Shown here piece after piece: positions 7,286 through 15,740 of a DNA stretch of 64,000 nucleotides. Under the pieces are notes generated by a model that saw only the letters and a list, made by a program, of their open reading frames with translations, did no database searches and was not told the DNA's origin. The position numbers and the translations under genes were made by a program. The stretch spans positions 62,001 to 126,000 of the forward strand of contig NZ_JADHDW010000004.1 in assembly GCF_016820555.1 (NCBI RefSeq). Reading direction: 5' to 3'. Every line of letters begins with the position of its first letter. Position 1 is the first letter of the stretch. The DNA is from Bacillus sp. REN10 (GTDB taxonomy: Bacteria; Bacillota; Bacilli; Bacillales; Domibacillaceae).

Positions 7286-9028
7286 ATGATGAAACGCTTT
7301 TTTTCTTATTATCGCCCTCATCGGCGGTTGTTTATTATTGATTTCACGAGTGCGGTATTTGTAGCGTTACTCGAATTGGCTTTTCCGGTAGCTGTTCAGC
7401 GATTTGTGGACCAGTTATTGCCTAAAGGAGACTGGCCGATGATTGTGACGGTCAGCTGTTTATTGTTGGCTGTGTATATGTTGAGCACGTTTTTGCAATA
7501 TATTGTGAATTACTTAGGGCATAAACTCGGTACAAATATTGAGACGGATATGCGCCAAGAGTTGTTTTACCATGTGCAAAAGCAATCATTTCGCTTTTTT
7601 GATAATACGAAAACGGGACATATTATGAGCCGCATTACGAATGATTTATTTGATATTGGCGAATTGGCTCATCACGGTCCAGAAGATGTGTTTATTGCTT
7701 TCATGACATTTGTTGGTGCGTTTAGCATCATGCTGACGATCAATGTGAAGCTGGCGATTGTGACCATGATTGTCGTACCGTTTCTTGTATGGGTCATGAC
7801 TTTCTGCAATATTCGCATGAACCGGGCATGGACGGAGATGTTTGCGCATATTGCGGATGTTAATGCGCGAGTGGAGGATAGCGTATCGGGGATTCGAGTC
7901 GTTCAATCTTTTACTAATGAGCGCTTTGAAATGAAACGTTTCGATCAAGATAACGGAAAATTCCGATTAGCGAGATTAAAAGCATATAATGTGATGTCCT
8001 ATGCGGTATCAAGTATGTACATGATGACTCGCTTTGTCACCTTGCTTGTGCTAGTTGTGGGCGCTTGGTTAAGTTTTCGGGGGGAATTGACTTACGGCGA
8101 ACTCATTAGTTTTTTATTGTATGTCAATGTGTTAATGAAGCCGGTAGATAAAATTAGTGCTTTAATGGAGCTGTATCCGAAAGGGATGGCAGGTTTCAAA
8201 CGGTTTACTGAATTAATCGATCAGCAGCCGGATGTTCAAGATCGAACAGAGGCAGTTGAAGTGTCCTCGTTAAAAGGAGATATTCATTTAAACGATGTTC
8301 ATTTCGGTTATGAAGAGAAGCAGCCGGTGTTGAAAGGGATTAACTTAACGATTCAAGCTGGAAAAACCGTTGCTTTCGTTGGTCCGTCCGGTGCTGGAAA
8401 AACGACAATTTGTTCACTCATTCCGCGCTTTTATGATGTTACACAAGGAAGCATCTCGATCGATGGTATGGATATTCGCCAAATGACGAAACAGTCACTG
8501 CGGGAACAAATAGGGATTGTTCAGCAGGATGTTTTCTTATTTACTGGGACGATTCGCGAAAATATTGCTTACGGAAAGCTAGAGGCAACGGATGAAGAAA
8601 TAGCGGAAGCCGCTCGAAAAGCTCATTTAGAAACCTATATTCTTTCCTTGCCAGATGGTTATGAGACACAAATAGGAGAACGGGGATTGAAGTTGTCAGG
8701 AGGGCAAAAACAACGGATGGCAATTGCGCGCATATTTTTGAAAAATCCGCCAATTTTAATTTTAGACGAGGCGACATCGGCACTCGATACAGAAACGGAA
8801 AAAATCATTCAACATGCCTTGAATGAACTAGCCGAAAACCGCACTACGCTCATCATCGCCCACCGCTTAGCGACCATCCAAAACGCCGATCAAATCATCG
8901 TCGTGACGGCAGACGGCATCGCCGAACAAGGAACCTATGAAGAACTCATCCGCCAAAATGGCATCTTCGCTAAACTCGCTGGAGAGGTGCCTGTAACTCC
9001 CCGAGTTTTGTCGAACGAATATGTTTGA
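7286..9028 (+). CDS. ABC exporter half-transporter (fused membrane and ATPase domains, MsbA/LmrA type)
   Basis: 580 residues from the ATG at 7286 (AAAGGAGAG ten bases upstream); the frame extends 5' but that part has no ribosome site. A six-helix membrane domain (about 1-305) is followed by an ATPase domain with Walker A GPSGAGKTT, the signature [14 protein letters not shown], Walker B ILILDEATSALD and the H-loop AHR. It works as a homo- or heterodimer exporting drugs or lipids; only one half is present here, so a homodimer is likely. The final 13 residues (VPVTPRVLSNEYV) are encoded by a dispersed repeat and replace the normal end of the protein. Confidence 0.92.
   Translation: MMKRFFSYYRPHRRLFIIDFTSAVFVALLELAFPVAVQRFVDQLLPKGDWPMIVTVSCLLLAVYMLSTFLQYIVNYLGHKLGTNIETDMRQELFYHVQKQSFRFFDNTKTGHIMSRITNDLFDIGELAHHGPEDVFIAFMTFVGAFSIMLTINVKLAIVTMIVVPFLVWVMTFCNIRMNRAWTEMFAHIADVNARVEDSVSGIRVVQSFTNERFEMKRFDQDNGKFRLARLKAYNVMSYAVSSMYMMTRFVTLLVLVVGAWLSFRGELTYGELISFLLYVNVLMKPVDKISALMELYPKGMAGFKRFTELIDQQPDVQDRTEAVEVSSLKGDIHLNDVHFGYEEKQPVLKGINLTIQAGKTVAFVGPSGAGKTTICSLIPRFYDVTQGSISIDGMDIRQMTKQSLREQIGIVQQDVFLFTGTIRENIAYGKLEATDEEIAEAARKAHLETYILSLPDGYETQIGERGLKLSGGQKQRMAIARIFLKNPPILILDEATSALDTETEKIIQHALNELAENRTTLIIAHRLATIQNADQIIVVTADGIAEQGTYEELIRQNGIFAKLAGEVPVTPRVLSNEYV
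8986..9015 (+). repeat. Dispersed 30-bp repeat (family A), copy 3, inside a coding end
   Basis: GGTGCCTGTAACTCCCCGAG...TTGTCGAA lies within the ABC exporter frame and encodes PVTPRVLSN. The extension CGAATATGTTTGA, shared with copy 2, provides the stop codon. Confidence 0.85.
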
Positions 9029-9036
9029 TTGTTGTC

Positions 9037-9079
9037 AAAACCTATGTGTTACTCTTAAAGAGTGTGCATAGGTTTTTTT
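9037..9079 (+). terminator. Rho-independent terminator after the ABC exporter gene
   Basis: AAACCTATG (9038-9046) pairs with CATAGGTTT (9067-9075) followed by a T run; an inner hairpin lies in the loop (ACTCTTAAAGAGT). Confidence 0.8.
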
Positions 9080-9213
9080 CTATTGTATGATAGGTAAATT
9101 TCTTCATTGCTTTACTCGAAGATGCCACAATAAAAATGAATGAATGGAATATTTTAAATAATCAGAATTAATTTAAGTCGATCAATAGTTGACAATGAAT
9201 AGGAGGCAGCACT

Positions 9214-9366
9214 ATGAACAATGTAACAAAGCAGTCGATAGTGGATGAGAAAGAAAAGCAAAATGACAAAAGCGAGAAGCTGAAACAATGGGAGAAAGCT
9301 TTGCTGGATGACTCGCTTCGGTGCCTGTCACTCCCTGGAATTTGTCGAAGGGAGGATAAAGCATGA
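9214..9366 (+). CDS. Small ORF (50 aa) coupled to the GNAT gene; repeat-containing
   Basis: The ATG at 9214 follows ATAGGAGG with good spacing. The product is a charged 50-residue peptide (many Lys, Glu and Asp, no membrane segment, no recognised family). Its stop overlaps the next gene's start as ATGA (9363-9366), a classic coupling arrangement. Residues after about 36 (RCLSLPGICR) come from a dispersed repeat, so the ORF may be the 5' remnant of a longer gene cut by the repeat, or a short leader reading into it. Function unknown. Confidence 0.5.
   Translation: MNNVTKQSIVDEKEKQNDKSEKLKQWEKALLDDSLRCLSLPGICRREDKA
9320..9349 (+). repeat. Dispersed 30-bp repeat (family A), copy 4
   Basis: GGTGCCTGTCACTCCCTGGA...TTGTCGAA, located inside the small ORF just upstream of the GNAT gene; its 3' side abuts the GGGAGG ribosome site of that gene. 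Confidence 0.82.
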
Positions 9367-9902
9367 TTGAATTCAGGGCGTTTGCTAGGGAAGATTTCAA
9401 GTGGTTGATCGAACATGTGGAAACGCCCGAGTTTTTACTGCAATGGAGCGGCTCGCAGTTTCATTTTCCTTTAACGGAGGAACAATTGGAATCGTATTGG
9501 CAGACTAGTCAAAAGGAAGAGGCGGATGTTTATATGTTTACGGTGCTGCATGAAGAACAGGGAACCGTGATTGGTCATATTTCCTTCAAAGTAGATCTCA
9601 GGAATCAATCGGCTAGAATCGGAAAAGTGTTAGTCGGAGACCCGCAGATGAGAGGGCAGGGGATCGGCACACAAATGGTGGAAAAAATATTGATGATTGC
9701 TTTTGAAGAGATGAATTTGCATCGCGTCAATCTTGGCGTGTTCGATTTTAACCATTCTGCTATTACTTGTTATGAAAAGATTGGATTCATAAAGGAAGGC
9801 TTGCTTCGCGAATGCAGAAAAATAGGCGAAGAGTATTGGAGTCAGTGGGAAATGGGGATATTATCAAGGGAGTGGAGAAAAAACAAACAATTGAATGACT
9901 AA
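9363..9902 (+). CDS. GNAT family N-acetyltransferase (RimJ/RimL type)
   Basis: 179 residues with the GNAT fold. The acetyl-CoA loop VGDPQMRGQGIGTQMV (about 97-112) matches the RxxGxG/A consensus, and NLGVFDFNHSAITCYEKIGFIKEGLLR is the usual C-terminal motif B region of RimJ/RimL-like proteins. It probably acetylates a protein N-terminus or small molecule; the substrate cannot be told. The ribosome site GGGAGG precedes the ATG, and the start overlaps the stop of a 50-residue upstream ORF. Confidence 0.88.
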   Translation: MIEFRAFAREDFKWLIEHVETPEFLLQWSGSQFHFPLTEEQLESYWQTSQKEEADVYMFTVLHEEQGTVIGHISFKVDLRNQSARIGKVLVGDPQMRGQGIGTQMVEKILMIAFEEMNLHRVNLGVFDFNHSAITCYEKIGFIKEGLLRECRKIGEEYWSQWEMGILSREWRKNKQLND

Positions 9903-9918
9903 AAGTGTGGTGTGAGGA

Positions 9919-11001
9919 ATGATTCAACCGAAGCTGGCCCAAAAGATCATTTATGAAGTTCGGAAGTTGCTAGATGAAGAAATCATTGTCGTCAATACAG
10001 ATGGTTGCATTATTGCTAGTACAGACCGCTCGCGCATTGGCCATTTTCATGAAGGCGCAGCCATGGTCAGTCAAACAGGGAATAAGCTGATCATTACAAA
10101 AGAAGACGAAAAACGATGGACAGGGGTGAAAACAGGGATCAATCTTCCCATTATGTTTCACGAGGAAGTCGTTGGGGTCATTGGAATTACCGGTTCTCCT
10201 CATAAAGTATCACGATATGGGGAACTGTTGCGGAAAATGACTGAGCTGTTTATTCAGGAAAATTATTATCACGAGGAAGAAGAATGGCATGCCCGTTCAT
10301 TAGAAGCGTTCGTATTAGAATGGATCGAACAGACCGAGTGGAATGACTCCTTTCTTAACAAAGCGAAAGTGCTTGGAGTCGATGTCACCGTCATGCGTCA
10401 AGTCGTATTGATTTATTATCCAGATGTTTTGTTATTCAAGCCGGTTTGGCGCTCTTTTTCTGAGATGGTCCGGCAACAATCTCAGACGATTGTGATTCGT
10501 TGGGGAAATGACCGGTTAGCCGTGTTATTGGATGCAGAAATACATATAAAAGAATTGGAGAAATGGAAAAGCATGCTCGAAAGGCAATTATCAGGACACA
10601 TCTCCATCGGCGCTGGCTCGTTCGTATCAGCGCGTCATATTCATACCTCTTTTCAGCAGGCAGAACGGGCATTAAACGTAGCGATGCTGAAGGAAGCGAT
10701 TGTATTTGACCATCAATTGACGTTTGACTTAATTGCGAGTGACATTCAGCCGGACACGAGAGCTACTTACATTGAACGAACGATAGCGCCGATTATGAAA
10801 GATCAAGAATTAATGGATACACTTTCGGCTCTTTTCACCCATAATTTTTCGTATAAACAAGCAGCGGAATCGATGCCTGTCCACATTAATACGCTGCATT
10901 ACCGATTGAAGAAAATCGAAGAGGCAACGGGATTAAACCCGAAAGTATTAGAGGAGCAGTTCGAGCTGTATCTCGCTTGGCGGCTATTCCATGAATCGTA
11001 G
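9919..11001 (+). CDS. CdaR/PucR-type transcriptional regulator of glycolate oxidation (YsfB-like)
   Basis: 360 residues: an N-terminal sugar-diacid recognition domain (about 1-135, with VVNTDGCIIASTDRSRIG and MFHEEVVGVIGITG) and a C-terminal PucR-type helix-turn-helix (about 300-355, YKQAAESMPVHINTLHYRLKKIEEATG). Family members sense hydroxy-acids such as glycerate or glycolate and activate the neighbouring catabolic genes. It is followed by glcD and glcF in the same order as ysfB-ysfC-ysfD in B. subtilis, which supports a role as their activator. GTGTGAGGA precedes the ATG. Confidence 0.88.
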   Translation: MIQPKLAQKIIYEVRKLLDEEIIVVNTDGCIIASTDRSRIGHFHEGAAMVSQTGNKLIITKEDEKRWTGVKTGINLPIMFHEEVVGVIGITGSPHKVSRYGELLRKMTELFIQENYYHEEEEWHARSLEAFVLEWIEQTEWNDSFLNKAKVLGVDVTVMRQVVLIYYPDVLLFKPVWRSFSEMVRQQSQTIVIRWGNDRLAVLLDAEIHIKELEKWKSMLERQLSGHISIGAGSFVSARHIHTSFQQAERALNVAMLKEAIVFDHQLTFDLIASDIQPDTRATYIERTIAPIMKDQELMDTLSALFTHNFSYKQAAESMPVHINTLHYRLKKIEEATGLNPKVLEEQFELYLAWRLFHES

Positions 11002-11007
11002 TTATTT

Positions 11008-11061
11008 ATATGATCAAACAAAAAAGGCGGGTGAATGACCTGTTTTTTTGTTTGATCATAT
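11008..11061. terminator. Long inverted repeat between the regulator and glcD
   Basis: An 18-bp perfect stem: ATATGATCAAACAAAAAA (11008-11025) with TTTTTTGTTTGATCATAT (11044-11061). The AT-rich arms could end transcription from either side or serve as a regulatory site for the CdaR-type protein. The terminator role is inferred. Confidence 0.6.
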
Positions 11062-11124
11062 ATAGTTTTCGTTCACAAAGCTGCCTTATACTGAAGGAAA
11101 ACATGGTGAAAGGGGCTAGTTCTG

Positions 11125-12537
11125 ATGTTTTCTCAAGAAGTAAAGCAAAAATTAGCGGCAATTGTTGGAGAGGAAAATATAGATGATTCGAAAGCGGGCC
11201 GTCTCGTTTATTCCTATGATGCAACGCCAAATTTTCAATCGATGCCCGATGCAGTGGTTGCTCCAAGAAATACGAAAGAAGTATCCGATATCGTAAAAAT
11301 TTGCCAACAATACCGCGTTCCGCTCGTTCCACGAGGTTCAGGAACGAATCTCTGCGCCGGCACTTGTCCGACAGAAGGCGGTATCGTTCTCTTATTTAAA
11401 CATATGAATCAAATCATTGAAATTGACGAAGAGAATTTAACCGTAACCGTACAACCAGGTGTCGTTACGCTAGATATGATTCATGCGGTCGAGAAGAAAG
11501 GCTTATTTTATCCGCCTGATCCGAGCTCGATGAAAATTTCGACGATTGGCGGCAACATTAATGAAAACTCAGGCGGTCTTCGCGGTTTAAAATATGGCGT
11601 AACTCGAGATTATGTATTGGCGCTAGAAGTCGTGTTGCCAAACGGGGATATTATCCGCACAGGAGGTAAGCTAGCGAAGGATGTAGCGGGCTATGATTTA
11701 ACGCGGCTATTCGTTGGTTCAGAAGGAACGCTTGGTGTGATCACAGAAGCAACATTGAAGTTAATTCCGATGCCGGAGACAAAAAAGACGATGTTGGCTT
11801 TATATCAAGATTTAGAAGCAGCGGCGCGTTCGGTGTCGAAAATTATTGCGAACAAAATTATCCCAACCACGCTTGAATTTTTAGATCAGCCGACATTGCA
11901 AGTAGTGGAGGACTTTGCCAAGATTGGTTTGCCAACAGATGTGCAAGCGGTACTTTTAATAGAACAAGATGGACCAGAAGAAGTCGTCACTCGTGATATG
12001 AAAAAAATGGCGGATGTTTGCCGATCAGAGGGAGCTGTTTCTGTCGAAGTAGCAGAAACAGAAGAAGAAGCGAATGCGTTACGGACCGCTCGTCGCTCGG
12101 CTTTATCTGCTCTTGCTCGTTTGAAACCAACGACGATTTTAGAAGATGCGACCGTTCCGCGTTCGGAAATTGCGGCGATGGTTCAAGCGATTAATCAAAT
12201 TGCTATTAAACATCAAGTCAATATTTGTACATTTGGCCATGCTGGAGATGGAAACTTGCACCCGACTTGCTTAACGGATGCTCGTGATCATGAAGAAATG
12301 AAACGAGTAGAGGAAGCGTTTGCTGAAATCTTTGCTCGGGCCATTGAACTAGGAGGAACCATTACGGGTGAACATGGCGTCGGCGTGATGAAAGCTCCAT
12401 ATTTAGAATGGAAACTCGGTGCAGAAGGGATTCAGGCGATGAAGGCGATCAAGCAAGCATTTGATCCTGATAATATTATGAATCCAGGTAAAGTATTTGC
12501 CAAAGATAGCCGCAAAAGAGTGGTGATCACGAAATGA
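11125..12537 (+). CDS. glcD: Glycolate oxidase subunit GlcD (FAD-linked)
   Basis: 470-residue flavoprotein that oxidises glycolate (or D-lactate) to the 2-oxo acid. The FAD-binding domain occupies about residues 38-215, with PRGSGTNLCAGT near residue 71 and a GGNINENSGG stretch. The oxidase C-terminal domain carries the HAGDGNLHPT and GEHGVG signatures. It overlaps glcF by four bases (ATGA), forming one translational unit, and electrons pass to the iron-sulphur subunit encoded there. The ribosome site GAAAGGGG lies before the ATG. A general D-2-hydroxyacid dehydrogenase role is the main alternative. Confidence 0.93.
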   Translation: MFSQEVKQKLAAIVGEENIDDSKAGRLVYSYDATPNFQSMPDAVVAPRNTKEVSDIVKICQQYRVPLVPRGSGTNLCAGTCPTEGGIVLLFKHMNQIIEIDEENLTVTVQPGVVTLDMIHAVEKKGLFYPPDPSSMKISTIGGNINENSGGLRGLKYGVTRDYVLALEVVLPNGDIIRTGGKLAKDVAGYDLTRLFVGSEGTLGVITEATLKLIPMPETKKTMLALYQDLEAAARSVSKIIANKIIPTTLEFLDQPTLQVVEDFAKIGLPTDVQAVLLIEQDGPEEVVTRDMKKMADVCRSEGAVSVEVAETEEEANALRTARRSALSALARLKPTTILEDATVPRSEIAAMVQAINQIAIKHQVNICTFGHAGDGNLHPTCLTDARDHEEMKRVEEAFAEIFARAIELGGTITGEHGVGVMKAPYLEWKLGAEGIQAMKAIKQAFDPDNIMNPGKVFAKDSRKRVVITK

Positions 12538-13862
12538 CGACAGTAAAAGAACAGCAACTAATTCAAACACAATTTCAATCACGAATGAATGAAGATGAAT
12601 TATTGAATTGCATGCGCTGCGGCTTTTGTTTGCCTTCCTGTCCGACATATGTGGAATCGGGGTATAAAGAAAGCCACTCGCCGCGCGGACGAATTGCTCT
12701 AATGAAGGCAGTAGTAGATGGATTAATTGAGCCGGATGAAGATGTAGAACGTTCGCTAGAGTTGTGCCTTGGTTGCCGCGCTTGTGAGCCAGTTTGTCCA
12801 TCAGGCGTGAAATATGGTCATTTACTCGAAGAAGCCCGCGATATTATTCAGCAGAACAAGAAACATTCCGCTCCCGTTCAAGTGTTGCGCAAGGCTGTAT
12901 TTCAAGGCTTGTTCCCGCATCATGAGCGAATGATTACGGTGACTAGTTTGCTAGGCTTCTACCAGCGGAGCGGCTTGCAAACAGCGGTGAGAAAAGTCGG
13001 CTTTATGAACCTCTTCCCAGAAAACTTGCGCACAATGGAACGAGTGTTGCCGCAAGTGCCGAAGAAAAAAGACATGAAAAATCGCCCAGCCGAGCTGCAG
13101 GCAGAGGGAAAACAAGCCGTGGCGACGGTAGCCTTTTTCTCGGGCTGTTTAATGGATACGATGTTTATGGAAACGAACAATGCGACGATGAAGCTATTGC
13201 AAAAAGCAGGCTGCCACATTACAATTCCGAAAACGCAAGCTTGCTGTGGTGCTCTTCATGGTCACAGTGGAGAAAAAGAGGGAGCGAAGGAATTAGCTAG
13301 AAGAAATATTGCGGCCTTTGAAGCGTGCCAAGCAGACTATATTATTACGAATGCTGGCGGCTGTGGCGCTTTCTTAATTGAATACGATCATTTGTTGAAA
13401 GATGATCCTGAGTGGGCAGAACGAGCGAAAGCATTTGTGGCGAAAATTAAAGATATTACGCAAATTTTATACGAGTTAAATTTTCATAAAAAAGTATCGC
13501 TTCAGCTGAAGCAGCAACAAGTGATCACGTATCAAGACTCATGCCACTTGCGAAACGTCATGAACACATTCACCGCTCCGCGTGCGTTATTAACCGCAAT
13601 TGAGAATGCCGAGTTCAAGGAAATGGAAGGGGCGGACAGATGCTGCGGCTCCGCTGGGATTTACAATATTGTGGAAGCGGAAATGTCCATGCAAATTCTT
13701 GATCACAAAATGGAGAAAGCGAAAGAGACAGCTGCCCATACGATCGTCACGGCGAACCCTGGTTGCTTATTGCAAATGAAACTAGGCATTGAGCGTGAAG
13801 GGCTAAGTGAAACCGTGCGTGCGGTGCATATCGTTGATTTACTTTTGGAAGCATTATCTTAA
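12534..13862 (+). CDS. glcF: Glycolate oxidase iron-sulphur subunit GlcF
   Basis: 442 residues. Two 4Fe-4S motifs lie near the N-terminus (CMRCGFCLPSCP and CLGCRACEPVCP), followed by two cysteine-rich CCG domains with CCGALHG and CCGSAG. This is the standard GlcF architecture and passes electrons from GlcD to the membrane quinone pool. The start ATG overlaps the glcD stop. A strong terminator closes the operon. Confidence 0.93.
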   Translation: MTTVKEQQLIQTQFQSRMNEDELLNCMRCGFCLPSCPTYVESGYKESHSPRGRIALMKAVVDGLIEPDEDVERSLELCLGCRACEPVCPSGVKYGHLLEEARDIIQQNKKHSAPVQVLRKAVFQGLFPHHERMITVTSLLGFYQRSGLQTAVRKVGFMNLFPENLRTMERVLPQVPKKKDMKNRPAELQAEGKQAVATVAFFSGCLMDTMFMETNNATMKLLQKAGCHITIPKTQACCGALHGHSGEKEGAKELARRNIAAFEACQADYIITNAGGCGAFLIEYDHLLKDDPEWAERAKAFVAKIKDITQILYELNFHKKVSLQLKQQQVITYQDSCHLRNVMNTFTAPRALLTAIENAEFKEMEGADRCCGSAGIYNIVEAEMSMQILDHKMEKAKETAAHTIVTANPGCLLQMKLGIEREGLSETVRAVHIVDLLLEALS

Positions 13863-13865
13863 GAT

Positions 13866-13909
13866 ACAAAAAGAAAGAAGGAATTTGTCGGTTCCTTCTT
13901 TCTTTTTGT
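13866..13909 (+). terminator. Rho-independent terminator of glcDF
   Basis: An 18-bp perfect stem, ACAAAAAGAAAGAAGGAA (13866-13883) with its complement at 13892-13909. The arms end in A and T runs, so it can act in both directions. Confidence 0.85.
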
Positions 13910-13953
13910 GCATATAGTCGCGTTAATAGAAGAATTGGTACGGTATTGTTTAT

Positions 13954-14514
13954 CTATATTCTCCTATTTTCACTTTCCAGTTTTTTTAAAGTTTCTATAC
14001 TAGAATGAAGAAGTGACTCTTCACTAAAAATTAATTCTTTTTCAACACAAAAATGTATAAAACCTTTATAACCTTTGAAAATGGCATCTAACAACTGTCT
14101 TGTAGGAATAACTGATGACTGTATAACTTCAGAATCCTCAACTATATCAAATTTTTTTACCTCAAAGACGTAACCATCATCTTTTTTTACCAAATCAAGT
14201 TTATTAAGATTATCTAATAATTCAATATGGTATTTTTCTTTACTAGCATGATCTTCGATAAAATAAGATAAGTCAGCCCAAGTTTCCAGTAGTTCTCCTG
14301 TTGATTCTTCTTCAGATAAAATGATCTTATTATTATAAACCACTTGTATATATCCTGGTAAATAATCATTATTCTCGTAGTTTAACAATTTTTCTGCTGC
14401 AAGTTCTGCCAAAGGATGAGTAATTTCAAGAAATTTGTCTTTCTTGTCAGTTAAAAATCCCAACTCCGGAATAAAATTAGAGATATAAGTTACCATTTCA
14501 AGTTTTCTATTCAT
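13954..14514 (-). CDS. Probable immunity protein for the upstream toxin (unrecognised family)
   Basis: 186 residues, acidic, rich in Leu, Lys, Glu and Asp, with no signal peptide or membrane segment, hence cytosolic. I do not recognise a family. The ATG at 14514 follows GGAGTG and lies only 15 bases after the stop of the secreted putative toxin gene, so the two are co-transcribed. Toxin-then-small-acidic-protein order is typical of polymorphic toxin and immunity pairs, which is the basis for the call. Both genes are far more AT-rich than their neighbours, consistent with recent transfer. Confidence 0.5.
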   Translation of the reverse strand: MNRKLEMVTYISNFIPELGFLTDKKDKFLEITHPLAELAAEKLLNYENNDYLPGYIQVVYNNKIILSEEESTGELLETWADLSYFIEDHASKEKYHIELLDNLNKLDLVKKDDGYVFEVKKFDIVEDSEVIQSSVIPTRQLLDAIFKGYKGFIHFCVEKELIFSEESLLHSSIETLKKLESENRRI

Positions 14515-14529
14515 ATCAAACCACTCCGT

Positions 14530-15291
14530 TTAGCTTACTGGATAAGCACTACTAACATGTCCATCTTTATTAATGCGCACTTCATATTTAATGCCCTTTA
14601 TTTTACTTTGAACATTAATGCCTTTACCTTGTTTTAAGCTACTATTTATTTCTTTTTTATTACTTCTAATAACATTTATTACAATATTCTTTATATCACT
14701 TACCGTCAGATCTGGATCAAACATGGACTTTCCCGTATTTCCCGTCCAATAATTAGGATGATGGTTTTTCAAAATATGTTCCATCTTTGCTTTTGTGAAC
14801 TTGACATGTTTACTTCCTACATCTATTGATGCATCAACGAAGGTAGCAACAGCTTTTTTTGCTGCTTTACCACTAACAGCTTGATATGTTTTTTTCCCAA
14901 TTTTAAAAACAAGTTTTTTCCCGACTTTGCTAACGGTGGCTTTAATAACAGCAGCTCCTATAATATACACAAGTACTGGTACCGCTGCCGCTTGCATTTT
15001 CCCAGTATTAATCTCGTGTTTTTTTCTAATATCAAGGTTAACCAATGTTCCTGTAAACATTTCACCATTTGCTTCAACTATCTTAACATCTAATTCTTCA
15101 AATTTACTAAATTCTGAACTTAAATCTTCAGATAGATCAGCAATATTTTCTTTAGGTACAATAATAATGGTTTCTTCACTGTTATGACTTTCAGCTTTAA
15201 CTTGATTAGAGTTAGGTAATATCAAAACTAACATACACACTACAATAATCTGAATAATAAGTTTGTTGAGATGCTTATTAATATTCCTCAT
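14530..15291 (-). CDS. Secreted putative toxin, SAR2788-like N-terminus with a C-terminal nuclease-like domain
   Basis: 253 residues from an ATG at 15291 (AAGGTGA upstream). A signal peptide (about 1-34, ending VKAES) is followed by a region resembling the SAR2788 family of putative toxins (ETIIIVPKENIADLSEDL, GTLVNLDI), then a hydrophobic stretch AAAVPVLVYIIGAAVIKA. The C-terminal 90 residues contain HILKNHHPNYW and end VRINKDGHVSSAYPVS, the kind of terminal strand seen in small RNase toxins (BECR-fold-like). The toxic activity is inference. The companion gene downstream is a candidate immunity protein. Confidence 0.6.
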   Translation of the reverse strand: MRNINKHLNKLIIQIIVVCMLVLILPNSNQVKAESHNSEETIIIVPKENIADLSEDLSSEFSKFEELDVKIVEANGEMFTGTLVNLDIRKKHEINTGKMQAAAVPVLVYIIGAAVIKATVSKVGKKLVFKIGKKTYQAVSGKAAKKAVATFVDASIDVGSKHVKFTKAKMEHILKNHHPNYWTGNTGKSMFDPDLTVSDIKNIVINVIRSNKKEINSSLKQGKGINVQSKIKGIKYEVRINKDGHVSSAYPVS

Positions 15292-15393
15292 CAAATCACC
15301 TTCATGTTATTTTAAATAAAAGTTTTCCCTGATCTGGCTTTTTTATTATCGGTTCTTACGCTTTTTAGGTAAAGAAACTTACAATCCAAATGA

Positions 15394-15468
15394 GTGAAAG
15401 TAGATTCTGCGATTTTTATCTGTTCTCTTTACTTTAATAAAGAGACAACATGTGAAATCTACTTTTAC
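15394..15468. other. Nested inverted repeats upstream of the toxin gene
   Basis: Outer arms GTGAAAGTAGATT (from 15394) and AATCTACTTTTAC (15456-15468) enclose an inner hairpin TGTTCTCTTTA (15421-15431) with TAAAGAGACAACA (15438-15450). This lies in a 450-base AT-rich stretch (15292-15740) that shows no convincing gene. It could be a transcription end, an element terminus or a decayed mobile end. Confidence 0.5.
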
Positions 15469-15740
15469 GCATAAAGAATCTACTCCCTATGCATTCACCT
15501 GATGAATAAAAACCAAAAATAGGAAAAATATTAACGTTAATATAACATGTTTATCCAAATATTTCAACAAGTGTAATTGTGATTAATATAAACTCAGAGA
15601 ATTTGCAGAAATACTTAATGCGTTCGTTAAAAAATTACAATAGTTTTTGTCATACAAAATCAATCTTTTTTAGTTTTATATATAATACATCTTTGGATAG
15701 TTAATATAAACATGGGTCTTTCACAGAAAGTCAGTTTTCC

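Noticed and set aside
15585-15650. Fragment reading REFAEILNAFVKKLQ then stop
   Set aside because: Looks gene-like for 15 residues but has no upstream frame or start; too short to call a pseudogene.
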